A DNA stretch of 38,527 bases from CAZEPJ01 sp964514105 (GTDB lineage: Bacteria; Desulfobacterota; Desulfocorpusculales; Desulfocorpusculum). Below, piece after piece: positions 24,201-32,615 of this stretch. Where the stretch lies: the NCBI GenBank assembly GCA_964514105.1, contig CAZEPJ010000044.1:1-38527 (forward strand). The letters run 5' to 3'. Positions within the stretch are counted from its first letter, which is position 1. Each line of letters begins with the position of its first letter. The notes under the pieces are model-generated. The model was not told where the DNA came from and made no database searches. It was given only the letters and a program-made list of their open reading frames with translations. The translations under genes and the position numbers were made by a program.

Positions 24201-25571
24201 TCAATTCTCCCCTCCCCCTTGGGGGGGCATTGCGGCGCCGTCCCGATCCTCGAAGCGGATGTGCCGAAGCTTCCCCGACGGGTCGGGGGGGATCTCCTCC
24301 ACGCGCCTGACGTCCACTCGGCTCGCCCCCATGTGGTCGCGGAAATGGGCCACAATGGCGGACTGCGTAGACTCGCAAAGGGGCTCCGGCGTGACCAGCT
24401 CGATCCGAAAACTCCCCCGGGCCTCCTGAACGATCCTGAAGCGCTCCACGCCGGGGGCGTCCACGACCCCGCAGGCCGCCACCACCGGGTGAATCCATCG
24501 TCCGTCGGGGAGCTGCAGGAGGTCATCGGCGCGGCCCAGGATCCCACGGATCCTGGGAAACGCGCAGCCGCACGGACAGGGATCCGGCTCCATGATCGCC
24601 CGATCGCCGATGCGGTACCGGATGAGGGGCATGGTCCTTCCGAACAGGGAGGTGAGGACCAGATCCCCCTCCCTGCCCGGGGCGACGGGCTCGCGGCCAT
24701 CCAGGACCTCGAAGATCCCGCAGTCTGCCGCCAGGTGGTATCCTGCCCCGGAGGGACACTCCCAGGCGATGTGCCCCATCTCCTCCACGCCGTAGCAGTC
24801 ACGGACCGGGGCCTCGAAGGCCTCCGCCAACGCCCGTCGCGCCCCGGGCAGCAGCATCTCCCCGCCTGCCAGGACGATGCGGGGGAACCATGGGGGGCCC
24901 CCCTGCCGTCGGAGGCCCTGGCTGAGCAGGACCAGGCTCGAGGGATACCCCGACAGGATCTGGGGCCGCCAGGCCAGGTACAGGCGCACCTGATCCCGCA
25001 GGGGGACAAAGGCGGAGATCCGCCTCTCCCGGTATATCCCCAGGCGCTGATACGGGGATGGGGCCAGCGGCCTGGGGTTCCCCACCAGGAGAGTCCTTCG
25101 CCACGGAGGCTGCCCGTACAGGAGCAACGTGCGCTTGGACAGCGCGTTTCGGACCGCCACCTCCTGCCGGGAGAAGAAGAGGGTCACTGGGATGCCTGTG
25201 GACCCACTGGTGACCACCCGGGCGCATCGGGCCGGGTCCGTTCCACGGGCCAACATGGAGGCCCCGGCGCGGCCCACATCCTCGCGCTCGGTCACCGGGA
25301 CCCACCGCAGGTCTCCCGCGCTCCGCACCCGCGCGGGATCCAGTCCGGCTTCCCGGAACCTCCGGGCGTAGAACGGGACATGGGCACAGGCCCCCGCCAC
25401 GATGCGCCGGAGCCTTCGGTCTTGCCACGCCCGCAGCCGTTGCGGCGGCCAGCCCAGATGGGTCCACAGACCGGCCAGAGTCAGGACGGATCGCACGGTC
25501 AGCGCATCTCCCGCAGCATCTCCCTCCACCCGCAGGGCATCACGGCTCACCCCCTCCCCCCATCCGCTCAT
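24201..25571 (-). CDS. CapK/PaaK-like adenylate-forming enzyme (copy 2)
   Basis: 456 residues, same family as the enzyme at 20929-22281 but clearly diverged. The N-terminus has DRRLRRIVAGACAHVPFYAR; the P-loop reads VVTSGSTGIPVTLFFS; the adenine motif is YGVEEMGHIAWE; then LIRYRIGDRAIMEPDPCPCG and the C-terminal EIPPDPSGKLRHIRFED. The CPCG pair and a similar CACG in copy 1 hint at a structural metal site. The ATG at 25571 overlaps the preceding membrane glycosyltransferase gene by 32 bp. Two such ligases within 5 kb, one per convergent operon, suggest activation of two different acids or of one acid in two contexts. Substrate unknown. Confidence 0.87.
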   Translation of the reverse strand: MSGWGEGVSRDALRVEGDAAGDALTVRSVLTLAGLWTHLGWPPQRLRAWQDRRLRRIVAGACAHVPFYARRFREAGLDPARVRSAGDLRWVPVTEREDVGRAGASMLARGTDPARCARVVTSGSTGIPVTLFFSRQEVAVRNALSKRTLLLYGQPPWRRTLLVGNPRPLAPSPYQRLGIYRERRISAFVPLRDQVRLYLAWRPQILSGYPSSLVLLSQGLRRQGGPPWFPRIVLAGGEMLLPGARRALAEAFEAPVRDCYGVEEMGHIAWECPSGAGYHLAADCGIFEVLDGREPVAPGREGDLVLTSLFGRTMPLIRYRIGDRAIMEPDPCPCGCAFPRIRGILGRADDLLQLPDGRWIHPVVAACGVVDAPGVERFRIVQEARGSFRIELVTPEPLCESTQSAIVAHFRDHMGASRVDVRRVEEIPPDPSGKLRHIRFEDRDGAAMPPQGGGEN

Positions 25572-27165
25572 ACACCAGAAAAGGGCCCACCTTGACGCTC
25601 AGGGTGAATCGGGCGTCGAGCATCTCGTGGACCCGGGGGGCCAGACGGCCCAGATCCCGGAAGGTCTCGGCCAGGTTCTCGCGCAGGACCACGAGCACCA
25701 CGGTGGGTGGCCGGGCGAGGATCTCCTCTTCGAGGCGCCGGCGAAACCGCTCCCCTCGGGGTCCCGGGATGCGCAGGTGGTTGACATAGAGAAACGAGGA
25801 GGCGGGCCTCAGTCCCGTGAAGTAGTACACCAGCGGCCTTGAGCCCCACACCAGGAGGGTCCCTTCGGATCCCGCCGCCAGGTCGTCCGCGGTCCGGGCC
25901 GCGGCCCAATCCTCCAGAACGAACGAGCGGGACGAGCCCAGCCCGGGGAACGTGGCGAAATAGGCATCCCAGGAGAGCCGCCCCCGCAGCAGGAGCATCC
26001 ATCGCTCGAACTCCCCGGCCTGGGTCGTCGCCGCCCCGCCCATCAACAGGCAGGCCAGGACGACCCCCAGGGCCGCCGGGGCGGGGCTCCTCCGCAGGAC
26101 GCCGCACCGACTCGCCCACCGCTGCGCCCGCGCCATGAGCAGGCCGGTGCCGAGGCAGAGAAAGGAAAGGAGGGGGATCCAATGGTACTGGAAGAAGCGC
26201 ATCTGGAGGTAGATGAGAGCGAGCATGGCCAACCCGTACGCGCCCACGAGCCATCTGCCTCCGGGCCCTTTTCCCCGGAGGCACAGCAGTCCCGCGAAAC
26301 CCGACCCGACCAGAACCAGGAAGAACGGGACATGGGCCATCCAATCCCACGGCCAGACCACCGCCACATCCTGGACCATGGCCCGCCCCTGGTAGGGAAA
26401 CCGTTCCCACAGGTTCTTGAGGACCGTTACGTGGAGCAACTCGGCCAGGGAGCCTGCGTGCCAAAGACAGAGCACACCCGCTCCCACCACGGCCGAGAAG
26501 GCCCCCCCCAGGGCGACGGCATGGCCCAAGAAGGCGGCCAGCCGCCCGCGGTCCGTGAGCCCTCGGCCCACCGCAGCCAACCCCACGATGGCCAAAGGCA
26601 GGGCATACGGGTACTTGAACCAGAACACGAAGCCCAACAGCGCCCCGCACAGAGAGGACCATCGCATCCCGCCGCCCTGCCACATCCGCAGGGCGCACAG
26701 CAGGCTGCCCCACAGCAACGGGAGGATGAAGTCCTCCTGCAGGGCGGTGTTCCAGAACCCCATCAATGGATGGGCCAGGCCCAAGCAGAATGCCCCCCAG
26801 AGCCCGGCGCCGGGCTCCCGGATCTTCCGGCCCACCTGGCGGATCAGGCCCATGGTGACCCATAGACAGGCCAGGCCCGCCATTCGGGCGGGGTGCATCC
26901 CGTCGCCTCCCAGGGCAATGAACAGGGCGTAGAGATAGAAGATGCCCGGCGGCTTGTCGTCCACGGCGTCCCGATACGGCGCGCCGCCGTCCAGGATGAG
27001 CCGCCCCACCACATGGGCCAGGCCCTGGTCTTGGCCGTACGGGTACCACAGGGACGGGAGGTTCCAAAGGCCGGCCACTGCCAGGATCAACGGAAACCAG
27101 GGCAAGGAGGTCCGTCCCGGGGACGGGTCCTGAGCCGGTTGCGGCGGGGCCCCTCTCTCAGCCAT
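25540..27165 (-). CDS. Multi-pass membrane glycosyltransferase, GT39/ArnT-like
   Basis: 541 residues. The first lumenal loop holds SLWYPYGQDQGLAHVVGRLI and GGAPYRDAVDDKPPGIFYLY, the acidic/DKPP signature of the PMT_2/GT39-like polyprenyl-phosphate-sugar transferases. At least ten hydrophobic helices follow up to about residue 395, then a periplasmic C-terminal domain of about 145 residues (WMLLLRGRLSWDAYFATFPG onward). Start ATG at 27165; the DUF167 stop overlaps it by 8 bp (ATGGCTGA). Such enzymes use undecaprenyl-phosphate sugars on the outer face of the membrane, so glycan transfer to protein, lipid A or polysaccharide is likely. Donor and acceptor unknown. Confidence 0.85.
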   Translation of the reverse strand: MAERGAPPQPAQDPSPGRTSLPWFPLILAVAGLWNLPSLWYPYGQDQGLAHVVGRLILDGGAPYRDAVDDKPPGIFYLYALFIALGGDGMHPARMAGLACLWVTMGLIRQVGRKIREPGAGLWGAFCLGLAHPLMGFWNTALQEDFILPLLWGSLLCALRMWQGGGMRWSSLCGALLGFVFWFKYPYALPLAIVGLAAVGRGLTDRGRLAAFLGHAVALGGAFSAVVGAGVLCLWHAGSLAELLHVTVLKNLWERFPYQGRAMVQDVAVVWPWDWMAHVPFFLVLVGSGFAGLLCLRGKGPGGRWLVGAYGLAMLALIYLQMRFFQYHWIPLLSFLCLGTGLLMARAQRWASRCGVLRRSPAPAALGVVLACLLMGGAATTQAGEFERWMLLLRGRLSWDAYFATFPGLGSSRSFVLEDWAAARTADDLAAGSEGTLLVWGSRPLVYYFTGLRPASSFLYVNHLRIPGPRGERFRRRLEEEILARPPTVVLVVLRENLAETFRDLGRLAPRVHEMLDARFTLSVKVGPFLVYERMGGGGEP

Positions 27166-27499
27166 GTGCCGCACCCGATGGCTCCCGGGACGGAGCAGGC
27201 GCCAGGCCCTGGACGGCCCGGGCCGAGACCCCCCTGAGGCGCACCCGTTTGGTGCGGGAATGGCCTCCCGAGACGATCTCCACGCAAGCCCTTGGGATCC
27301 CAAGGCGTTTGGCCAGCAAGGCCTGAAGGGCCAGGTTGGCCTTTCCCTCGATGGGAGGGACGTTGAGGCGCACTTGGAGGGCGCCGTCCAGCACCCCGGC
27401 GATCCCTTCCCGGGAGGCGCGGGGCTGCACGCGGACCCGGATCTGCATCCAGTCCTCTCCCTGGTCGATCTCCAATGCGTCCTTGTCCGTGGGACCCAT
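27158..27499 (-). CDS. DUF167/YggU-family protein
   Basis: 113 residues with the DUF167 core: IRVRVQPRASREGIAGV, LQVRLNVPPIEGKANLALQA, LLAKRLGIPRACVEIVSGGH and SRTKRVRLRGV. The biochemical role of the family is not established. The C-terminal 20 residues beyond the domain are Ala/Pro-rich and reach into the next gene. ATG at 27499, with AAAGG upstream. It leads the minus-strand operon of glycan enzymes only by position, since this gene usually travels with housekeeping neighbours. Confidence 0.88.
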   Translation of the reverse strand: MGPTDKDALEIDQGEDWMQIRVRVQPRASREGIAGVLDGALQVRLNVPPIEGKANLALQALLAKRLGIPRACVEIVSGGHSRTKRVRLRGVSARAVQGLAPAPSREPSGAAHG

Positions 27500-27554
27500 G
27501 GCCTTTCCCTACCATGAAGGCTCATCCGTGGCAAGGGGACGGGAGTCCTCGGGG

Positions 27555-27583
27555 TTGCCAAGGCCTCGGGCTGCCGCTAAGCT
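27555..27583 (+). promoter_or_regulatory. Candidate promoter of the spermidine-synthase-like gene
   Basis: TTGCCA (27555-27560), 17 bp, TAAGCT (27578-27583), ending 30 bp before the ATG. The matches are moderate, the spacing is ideal and the divergent gap is only 114 bp. Confidence 0.4.
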
Positions 27584-27613
27584 GGGCCAGCCCTGTGCGG
27601 TCGGAGATGACCC

Positions 27614-29911
27614 ATGAAGGACCTCCTTTTCGTCTGGATGGGCGCCCATGCCCTGGCGGTGCAGGTCGTCCTGGTCCGGGAGTCCCTGGTCGTCCTCTCC
27701 GGCCATGAGATCTGCCTGGGGGTTCTGCTGGCCACCTGGTTATTGGGCGTCTTTTCGGGGGCATGGGCGGGCGGGAGGCTGGCCGTGCGGGTGCGCCGAC
27801 CCCTTGTCCTCTTTCTGGGCGCACAGGCCATGGCCGTGTTGCTGGCCCCGGCCCTCGTGGTCGCCGTCCGCCAACTGAACGCCTGGATGGCGACCACGCC
27901 CGGCGTCCCCATCCCCCTGTTGCCCACCCTCCTGGCCTCGGCGGCCCTGATGGCCCCAACGAGCTTCCTCGTCGGGCTCCTTTTCCCCGCAGGGAGCCGC
28001 ATCCTCCCGTCTGCCCCGGGGGCCCCTGCCCGACCCATTGCCCGGCTGTATGTCCTGGAGGCCCTGGGGAGCCTGGTGGCGGGCGTCTTGCTGACGTTCT
28101 TCCTCCTTGCGTCCATGGACGGCTTGATGGTGACGGTCGTTGCAGGGTTCCCGGTGCTGGGGACGGCAGCGGCCTGCGCATGGCGCGAGTGCCGTCCCTG
28201 GGGGATCGCTTTGGCTTCACTCGGGGGGCTGTGGGTCCTGGCCGTCGGCCTGGGTGGTTTCCAGTCCTGGAGGGATGCCTCGCTGGAGGCGCGCTGGAAG
28301 GCTCAGCATCCGGGCCTGGAGCGATTGGCCACCCGGGATTCCCCCTATCAGTGCGTGGAGATCGGCCGCCTGGAGAATCAGTTCAGCCTCTTCGGCAACG
28401 GGCATCTCCTGGCCACCTTTCCGGATCCCCACGGGGTCGCCTTGCTCGCCCACCTGATCATGAATCAGCCCTCCATCCCCCGAGACGTGCTCCTCATCGG
28501 GGGGGGACCGGGGAGCCTGGTCTCCATCCTGTTGAAATACGGGGCCCGGGATGTGCGGATCATGGAGCTGGACCCCCTGGTGTTTCGCCTGGCCTCTCCG
28601 TTCTTCGGCCAGCAAGAGCGCGCGGCCATGACCGACCCGCGCGTCCAAGTCTCCTTCGTCGACGGCAGGTACGGGATCAAGGCCTTGCCGCCCCGGCGCT
28701 TCGACGCGGTGGTCGTGCAGATGCCGGATCCGGCCACGGCCCTCCTCAACCGCTATCACACGGTGGAGTTCTTCCGGGAGGTGCAGCGGGTGCTTCGACC
28801 CCAGGGATTTCTGGCCCACGGAATCGTGGGAACCGCCGGATACGTGGGGGAGGCGCTGGGGGCCTATGTGGGGAGCTTCCACCGCACCTTGCGGGAAGTC
28901 TTTGCGCAGGTGGTGGCTGCCCCGGGGGATCGAATCCTGTTTCTCGCCGGAGGGGCCGGGGGCGGCCTGACGTTGGATCATCGGCGTCTCTCCCAGACGT
29001 ATCTCGCACGGGGGCTGGCCCTGGACCCAGCCCTGCCCGAGGCATTCCCCTTCTGGCTGCAGGAAGGTCCCATCCAACGCCTGGCCACGGTCCTGGCCGC
29101 CGGGGCCGGGGAGGTGAACCGGGATGCACGCCCCAGGGCGTACCTGCGGTACCTCGAGGTATGGGAGCAGATGCACGGAAGTCGGTCGGCTCAATCCTCG
29201 CTGGCCTTGCTGCGGGAGATCCCCTTTCCGTGGATGCTGGCGTTCTTGGCCCTGTGTCCCTTCCTGGCCCTCCTGGGTCCCCGGGGCGTGGCCACGGGGC
29301 GAGCCCCGTCGGTCGCCATGGCGATCACGGGCTTCTCGGGCATGGGCCAGGAGATCCTCTGCCTGTACGTGTACCAGGCCCTCCAGGGGCACCTGTTCTC
29401 CCGCCTGGCCTGGATCGTGGCCCTCTTCATGGCCGGCCTCTGCGTGGGGGGGTGGATGGGGGCGCGCCGGGGGCCCGACGCCCCCGGCGGGACGCTTTGG
29501 GCCCTCCTGGGCGTCCAGGGCCTCCTGACCCTGCTGTGCGCGGGCATCCCCCTCGGTTGGGTGCCGGCATTCTTCGGCCCTGGCCGCCCCATGGCGGGCG
29601 ATGGGGCCCTGGAGCTCCTGGTAGGGGGGTGGATGGGCCTGGCGGGGCTGGGCACCGGTTTGACCTTTGCCCTGGTGTGCCGGATCCAAGGGGTGGGGGG
29701 GGCTTCGGTGGGTGGGATCGCGGGCAGGGTCAACGCCCTGGATCATCTTGGGGCTGCCCTGGGGGCCGTGCTCATGGGCACCTTCCTGATGCCGGTGTTC
29801 GGTGTGACCCAGGCGGGGACACTCCTGGCCGTGCTCCAGGGCGGCTCCGTCGTCATCCTGGGCCTGAATGTTCTTGCTATCGAGAGGCGTACTGGGATAC
29901 GATCCGCCTGA
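27614..29911 (+). CDS. Membrane-embedded spermidine-synthase-like protein
   Basis: 765 residues in three parts. About 1-215: six or seven hydrophobic helices. About 235-470: a Rossmann-type spermidine/spermine synthase domain, with VLLIGGGPGSLVSILLKYGA (SAM-like ligand loop), IMELDPLVFRLA, FVDGRYGIKALPPRRFDAVV, MPDPATALLNRYHTVEFF and VLRPQGFLAHG. About 525-765: a second set of about six helices. This architecture is known from many bacterial genomes as fused MFS-like spermidine synthase proteins, whose true activity is mostly untested. True aminopropyltransferases have an Asp in the active-site segment; QMPD may supply it. ATG at 27614 with GGAG 8 bp upstream. Confidence 0.82.
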   Translation: MKDLLFVWMGAHALAVQVVLVRESLVVLSGHEICLGVLLATWLLGVFSGAWAGGRLAVRVRRPLVLFLGAQAMAVLLAPALVVAVRQLNAWMATTPGVPIPLLPTLLASAALMAPTSFLVGLLFPAGSRILPSAPGAPARPIARLYVLEALGSLVAGVLLTFFLLASMDGLMVTVVAGFPVLGTAAACAWRECRPWGIALASLGGLWVLAVGLGGFQSWRDASLEARWKAQHPGLERLATRDSPYQCVEIGRLENQFSLFGNGHLLATFPDPHGVALLAHLIMNQPSIPRDVLLIGGGPGSLVSILLKYGARDVRIMELDPLVFRLASPFFGQQERAAMTDPRVQVSFVDGRYGIKALPPRRFDAVVVQMPDPATALLNRYHTVEFFREVQRVLRPQGFLAHGIVGTAGYVGEALGAYVGSFHRTLREVFAQVVAAPGDRILFLAGGAGGGLTLDHRRLSQTYLARGLALDPALPEAFPFWLQEGPIQRLATVLAAGAGEVNRDARPRAYLRYLEVWEQMHGSRSAQSSLALLREIPFPWMLAFLALCPFLALLGPRGVATGRAPSVAMAITGFSGMGQEILCLYVYQALQGHLFSRLAWIVALFMAGLCVGGWMGARRGPDAPGGTLWALLGVQGLLTLLCAGIPLGWVPAFFGPGRPMAGDGALELLVGGWMGLAGLGTGLTFALVCRIQGVGGASVGGIAGRVNALDHLGAALGAVLMGTFLMPVFGVTQAGTLLAVLQGGSVVILGLNVLAIERRTGIRSA
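29874..29903 (+). promoter_or_regulatory. Possible promoter of the acyl-CoA/corrinoid operon
   Basis: TTGCTA (29874-29879), 18 bp, TACGAT (29898-29903), each four of six, inside the 3' end of the preceding gene. The leader to 30002 contains CCGCCC-TGC-GGGCGG (29951-29965), a small hairpin just before the ribosome site AAGGGAGGAG. Confidence 0.3.
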
Positions 29912-30001
29912 TTATGGAAACCCATGCCCATCTCACGACGGACCGGGCTGCCGCCCTGCGGGCGGTTAAGCGGGTGCATGCGCCAAGGGAGGAGACACGG
30001 C

Positions 30002-31408
30002 ATGATCGGCATCCAAGCGTACGGGGCGTACATTCCGTTTTCCCGCCTCAAACGGGAGGTCATCGCCGGGGCCTGGGGCCTGCCCATGATGCCCGGGGAG
30101 CGGGCCGTGGCCCGGGGAGACGAGGACAGCCTCACCATGGCCGTGGAGGCCGGGATGGATTGCCTGACGGGACTGGACCCGGCGTGCGTCGATGGCGTCT
30201 TTTTCGCCAGCACCACCCCGCCGTACCGGGAGAAGGGCTCGGCCAGCATCGTGGCCTCGGCCCTGGGCATGCGACGAGACATCCTCACCGCGGACTTCGG
30301 CGACTCACTGAGGGCCGGCACCACGGCCATGCGCGCGGCCCACGATGCGGTCTCGGCCGGGTCTGCAGGCAGAATCCTGGTGGTGGCCTCGGACGTGCGG
30401 CTGGGGGAGCAGGAGTCTTTGCAGGAGATGATGTTCGGCGACGGGGCGGCGGCCGTGCTCGTATCCGGGGAGCAGGTGGTGGCCGAATTGCGGGGGTGGC
30501 ACTCCATATCCGACGACTTCGTCGGTCCATGGAGGAAGGACACGGACCCGTTCGTCCAGGTCTTCGAGGCCAAGGTGGAGAGCCAGTGGGGGCACGCGGG
30601 AAACATCGTCGAGGCCCTGGCCGGCCTGGGGGCGAAACTCCACATGAAGCCGCAGGAAATCCAGAAGCTCGCCGCGTCGTACATCGAGCCCCAGGGGCTC
30701 ATGGGGCTGGCCAAGCGCCTGGGCCTGGACGCCTTCAAGCAGATGGTCGACCCGCTCTTTTTCACCGTGGGGAACACGGGGACCAGCATGCCCCTGCTGC
30801 TTTTGGCCAGCGCCCTGGACGGGGCCAAGGAGGGGGACAGGATCGCCGTGGCAGCCCACGGGGACGGCGCGGATGCCCTGCTCTTCGCCGTGACCGAGGC
30901 CAATGCGGGCCTTGTCCCCCGGCGGGGCGTCAAAGGGTTCCTCGCGCGCAAGACGGAGCTGCCCAGCTATGAGCTGTACGCGGGCTTCCGCAGGCTCACC
31001 CAGAAGTCGCGGGATGCGGGCAAGGCGTCCACGGTCATCAGCCTGCGCGACCGCAAGGCCGTCACGGGGTTTTTCGGCCACAGGTGCAACCGATGCGGCA
31101 CGGTCCAGTACCCCCTGGTGCGGGTCTGCTACAGGTGCCGCACCAAGGACGACTTCCAGGAGGTCCGCCTGGCCCGGACCGGCAAGGTCTTCACGTACAC
31201 CAACGACTACCTCAAGGCGGTCGGCTCGGAGCCCACGCCCTTCTGCGTGGTGGAGCTGGATGACGGGGCCCGGGTCTTCATGACCATGACCGACTGTCCA
31301 TCGGACAAGGTGGCCATGGAGATGCCCGTGGAACTGACCTTCCGCCTCATGCACCAGGGCAGCGGGTTCAACAACTACGGCTGGAAGTGCCGGCCGGTCG
31401 CGCTGTGA
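30002..31408 (+). CDS. HMG-CoA synthase-like protein fused to a DUF35 zinc-ribbon/OB domain
   Basis: 468 residues. Residues 1-345 have the HMG-CoA synthase/KAS III fold (MIGIQAYGAYIPFSRLKREV, VFFASTTPPYREKGSASI, ESLQEMMFGDGAAAVLV, FFTVGNTGTSMPLLLLASAL). Residues about 352-460 are a DUF35 module: zinc cysteines 362, 365, 376 and 379 (CNRCGTVQYPLVRVCYRC) and an OB-like part (VFTYTNDYL...PFCVVELDDGARVF). Where the nucleophilic Cys is expected, the sequence is DFGDSLRAGT (98-107) with no cysteine. In archaea HMGCS, DUF35 and thiolase form one complex; here the first two are fused and the thiolase gene follows after 11 bp. ATG 30002 has AAGGGAGGAG. Catalytic role uncertain. Confidence 0.85.
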   Translation: MIGIQAYGAYIPFSRLKREVIAGAWGLPMMPGERAVARGDEDSLTMAVEAGMDCLTGLDPACVDGVFFASTTPPYREKGSASIVASALGMRRDILTADFGDSLRAGTTAMRAAHDAVSAGSAGRILVVASDVRLGEQESLQEMMFGDGAAAVLVSGEQVVAELRGWHSISDDFVGPWRKDTDPFVQVFEAKVESQWGHAGNIVEALAGLGAKLHMKPQEIQKLAASYIEPQGLMGLAKRLGLDAFKQMVDPLFFTVGNTGTSMPLLLLASALDGAKEGDRIAVAAHGDGADALLFAVTEANAGLVPRRGVKGFLARKTELPSYELYAGFRRLTQKSRDAGKASTVISLRDRKAVTGFFGHRCNRCGTVQYPLVRVCYRCRTKDDFQEVRLARTGKVFTYTNDYLKAVGSEPTPFCVVELDDGARVFMTMTDCPSDKVAMEMPVELTFRLMHQGSGFNNYGWKCRPVAL

Positions 31409-31419
31409 GGGGGGAAGCC

Positions 31420-32595
31420 ATGGAGAGCATTCGCGACAAGGTGGCCGTCATCGGTGTGGGGTACACCCGGTTCGGCGAGCAGTGGGACAAGTCCGCCGAG
31501 GATCTGGTGGTGGAGGCCGCCTTCGAGGCCTACGCCGACGCAGGCATCGAGCCGGAAGAGATCGACGGGGCCTGGGTGGGCATCCAGTATCCCTTCACGG
31601 GCCTGGCGGGTGTCACCCTGGCCGATCCCCTCAAGCTGTACGGCATCCCCATCACCCACGTGGAGAACTTTTGCGCCAGCGGCATGGACGCCTTCCGCAA
31701 CGCTTGCCTGGCCGTGGCCTCGGGGGTCCACGACGTGGTCCTGGCCAGCGGCGTGGAGAAGATCACGGATCAGGGGAGCCGGGGGCTGCCGGGAACCGGG
31801 GGGGGGGCCATGAGCCTCACCAAGACCTGGCCGTCCACCCCGGGCATGTTCGGCCTGGTGGCCCACCGGGCATTCAGGGCATGGGGCTGGAGCAAGGAGA
31901 GCATCGCCCACGTGGCGGTCAAGAACCACGCCCATGGCGCCCACCACCCCAGGGCCCACTTCCGAAAGCCCATCACCCTGGAGGAGGCCCTGAAGGCCCC
32001 CATCATCTCCTCCCCCCTGGGCCGATACGACTGCTGCGCCATCTCCGACGGGGCCGCGGCCCTCATCATCACCACCCCTGAGCGGGCCCGGCAGTATCGC
32101 CACAAGGACGACTTCGTGCGCGTCAAGGCCAATACCGTCGCCGTTTTCACGGGCGAGCCCTGGCACGAGCCCGGATACGACTTCCTCCATTTTCCGTCCA
32201 CCGAGACCGCTGCCAGGCGGGCGTACGCCCAGGCGGGGATCCAGCGCCCGGCCGGGGAACTGGACCTGGTGGAGTGCCACGATTGCTTCACCATCACCGA
32301 GCTGATCAACATCCAGGACCTGGGGCTATGCAAACGGGGAGAGGCGGCGGATTTCGTCAAGGAGGGCAACACCCGCCACGGCGGTGCGATCCCCGTGAAC
32401 GTCTCGGGCGGCCTCAAGTGCTTCGGGCACCCCATCGGGGCCACGGGCTGCCGCATGCTGGTGGAGCTGACCAAGCAGCTCCAGGGGCGAGCCGACGGCC
32501 TCCAGGTGCAGGACGCCAAGCTGGGGCTGGCCCACAACCTGGGTGGGCCGTACTCGGTGTGCTCCATCACCATCCTGGGGCGAAATGACACATAA
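31420..32595 (+). CDS. SCP2-type thiolase
   Basis: 391 residues of the thiolase superfamily. The acyl-accepting Cys lies in ENFCASGMDAF (Cys 85); the SCP2-type variant of the usual NEAF motif is ECHDCFT (His 287); the C-terminal catalytic block is CFGHPIGATGC (His 337). All three are intact, so it should be an active condensing or thiolytic enzyme. ATG at 31420 with GGGGGAA 5 bp upstream; the frame is open a little further back, but that overlaps the previous gene. SCP2-type thiolases usually need a DUF35 partner, and the only one here is fused to the HMG-CoA synthase-like protein just upstream. Confidence 0.9.
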   Translation: MESIRDKVAVIGVGYTRFGEQWDKSAEDLVVEAAFEAYADAGIEPEEIDGAWVGIQYPFTGLAGVTLADPLKLYGIPITHVENFCASGMDAFRNACLAVASGVHDVVLASGVEKITDQGSRGLPGTGGGAMSLTKTWPSTPGMFGLVAHRAFRAWGWSKESIAHVAVKNHAHGAHHPRAHFRKPITLEEALKAPIISSPLGRYDCCAISDGAAALIITTPERARQYRHKDDFVRVKANTVAVFTGEPWHEPGYDFLHFPSTETAARRAYAQAGIQRPAGELDLVECHDCFTITELINIQDLGLCKRGEAADFVKEGNTRHGGAIPVNVSGGLKCFGHPIGATGCRMLVELTKQLQGRADGLQVQDAKLGLAHNLGGPYSVCSITILGRNDT

Positions 32596-32615
32596 CGGTG
32601 TTACGGAGGCGAGCC

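Noticed and set aside
27763..30972. A 1069-codon open frame on the plus strand
   Set aside because: It runs in another frame across the spermidine-synthase-like gene and the HMGCS-like gene and gives Gly/Pro/Arg-rich sequence with no family motif.
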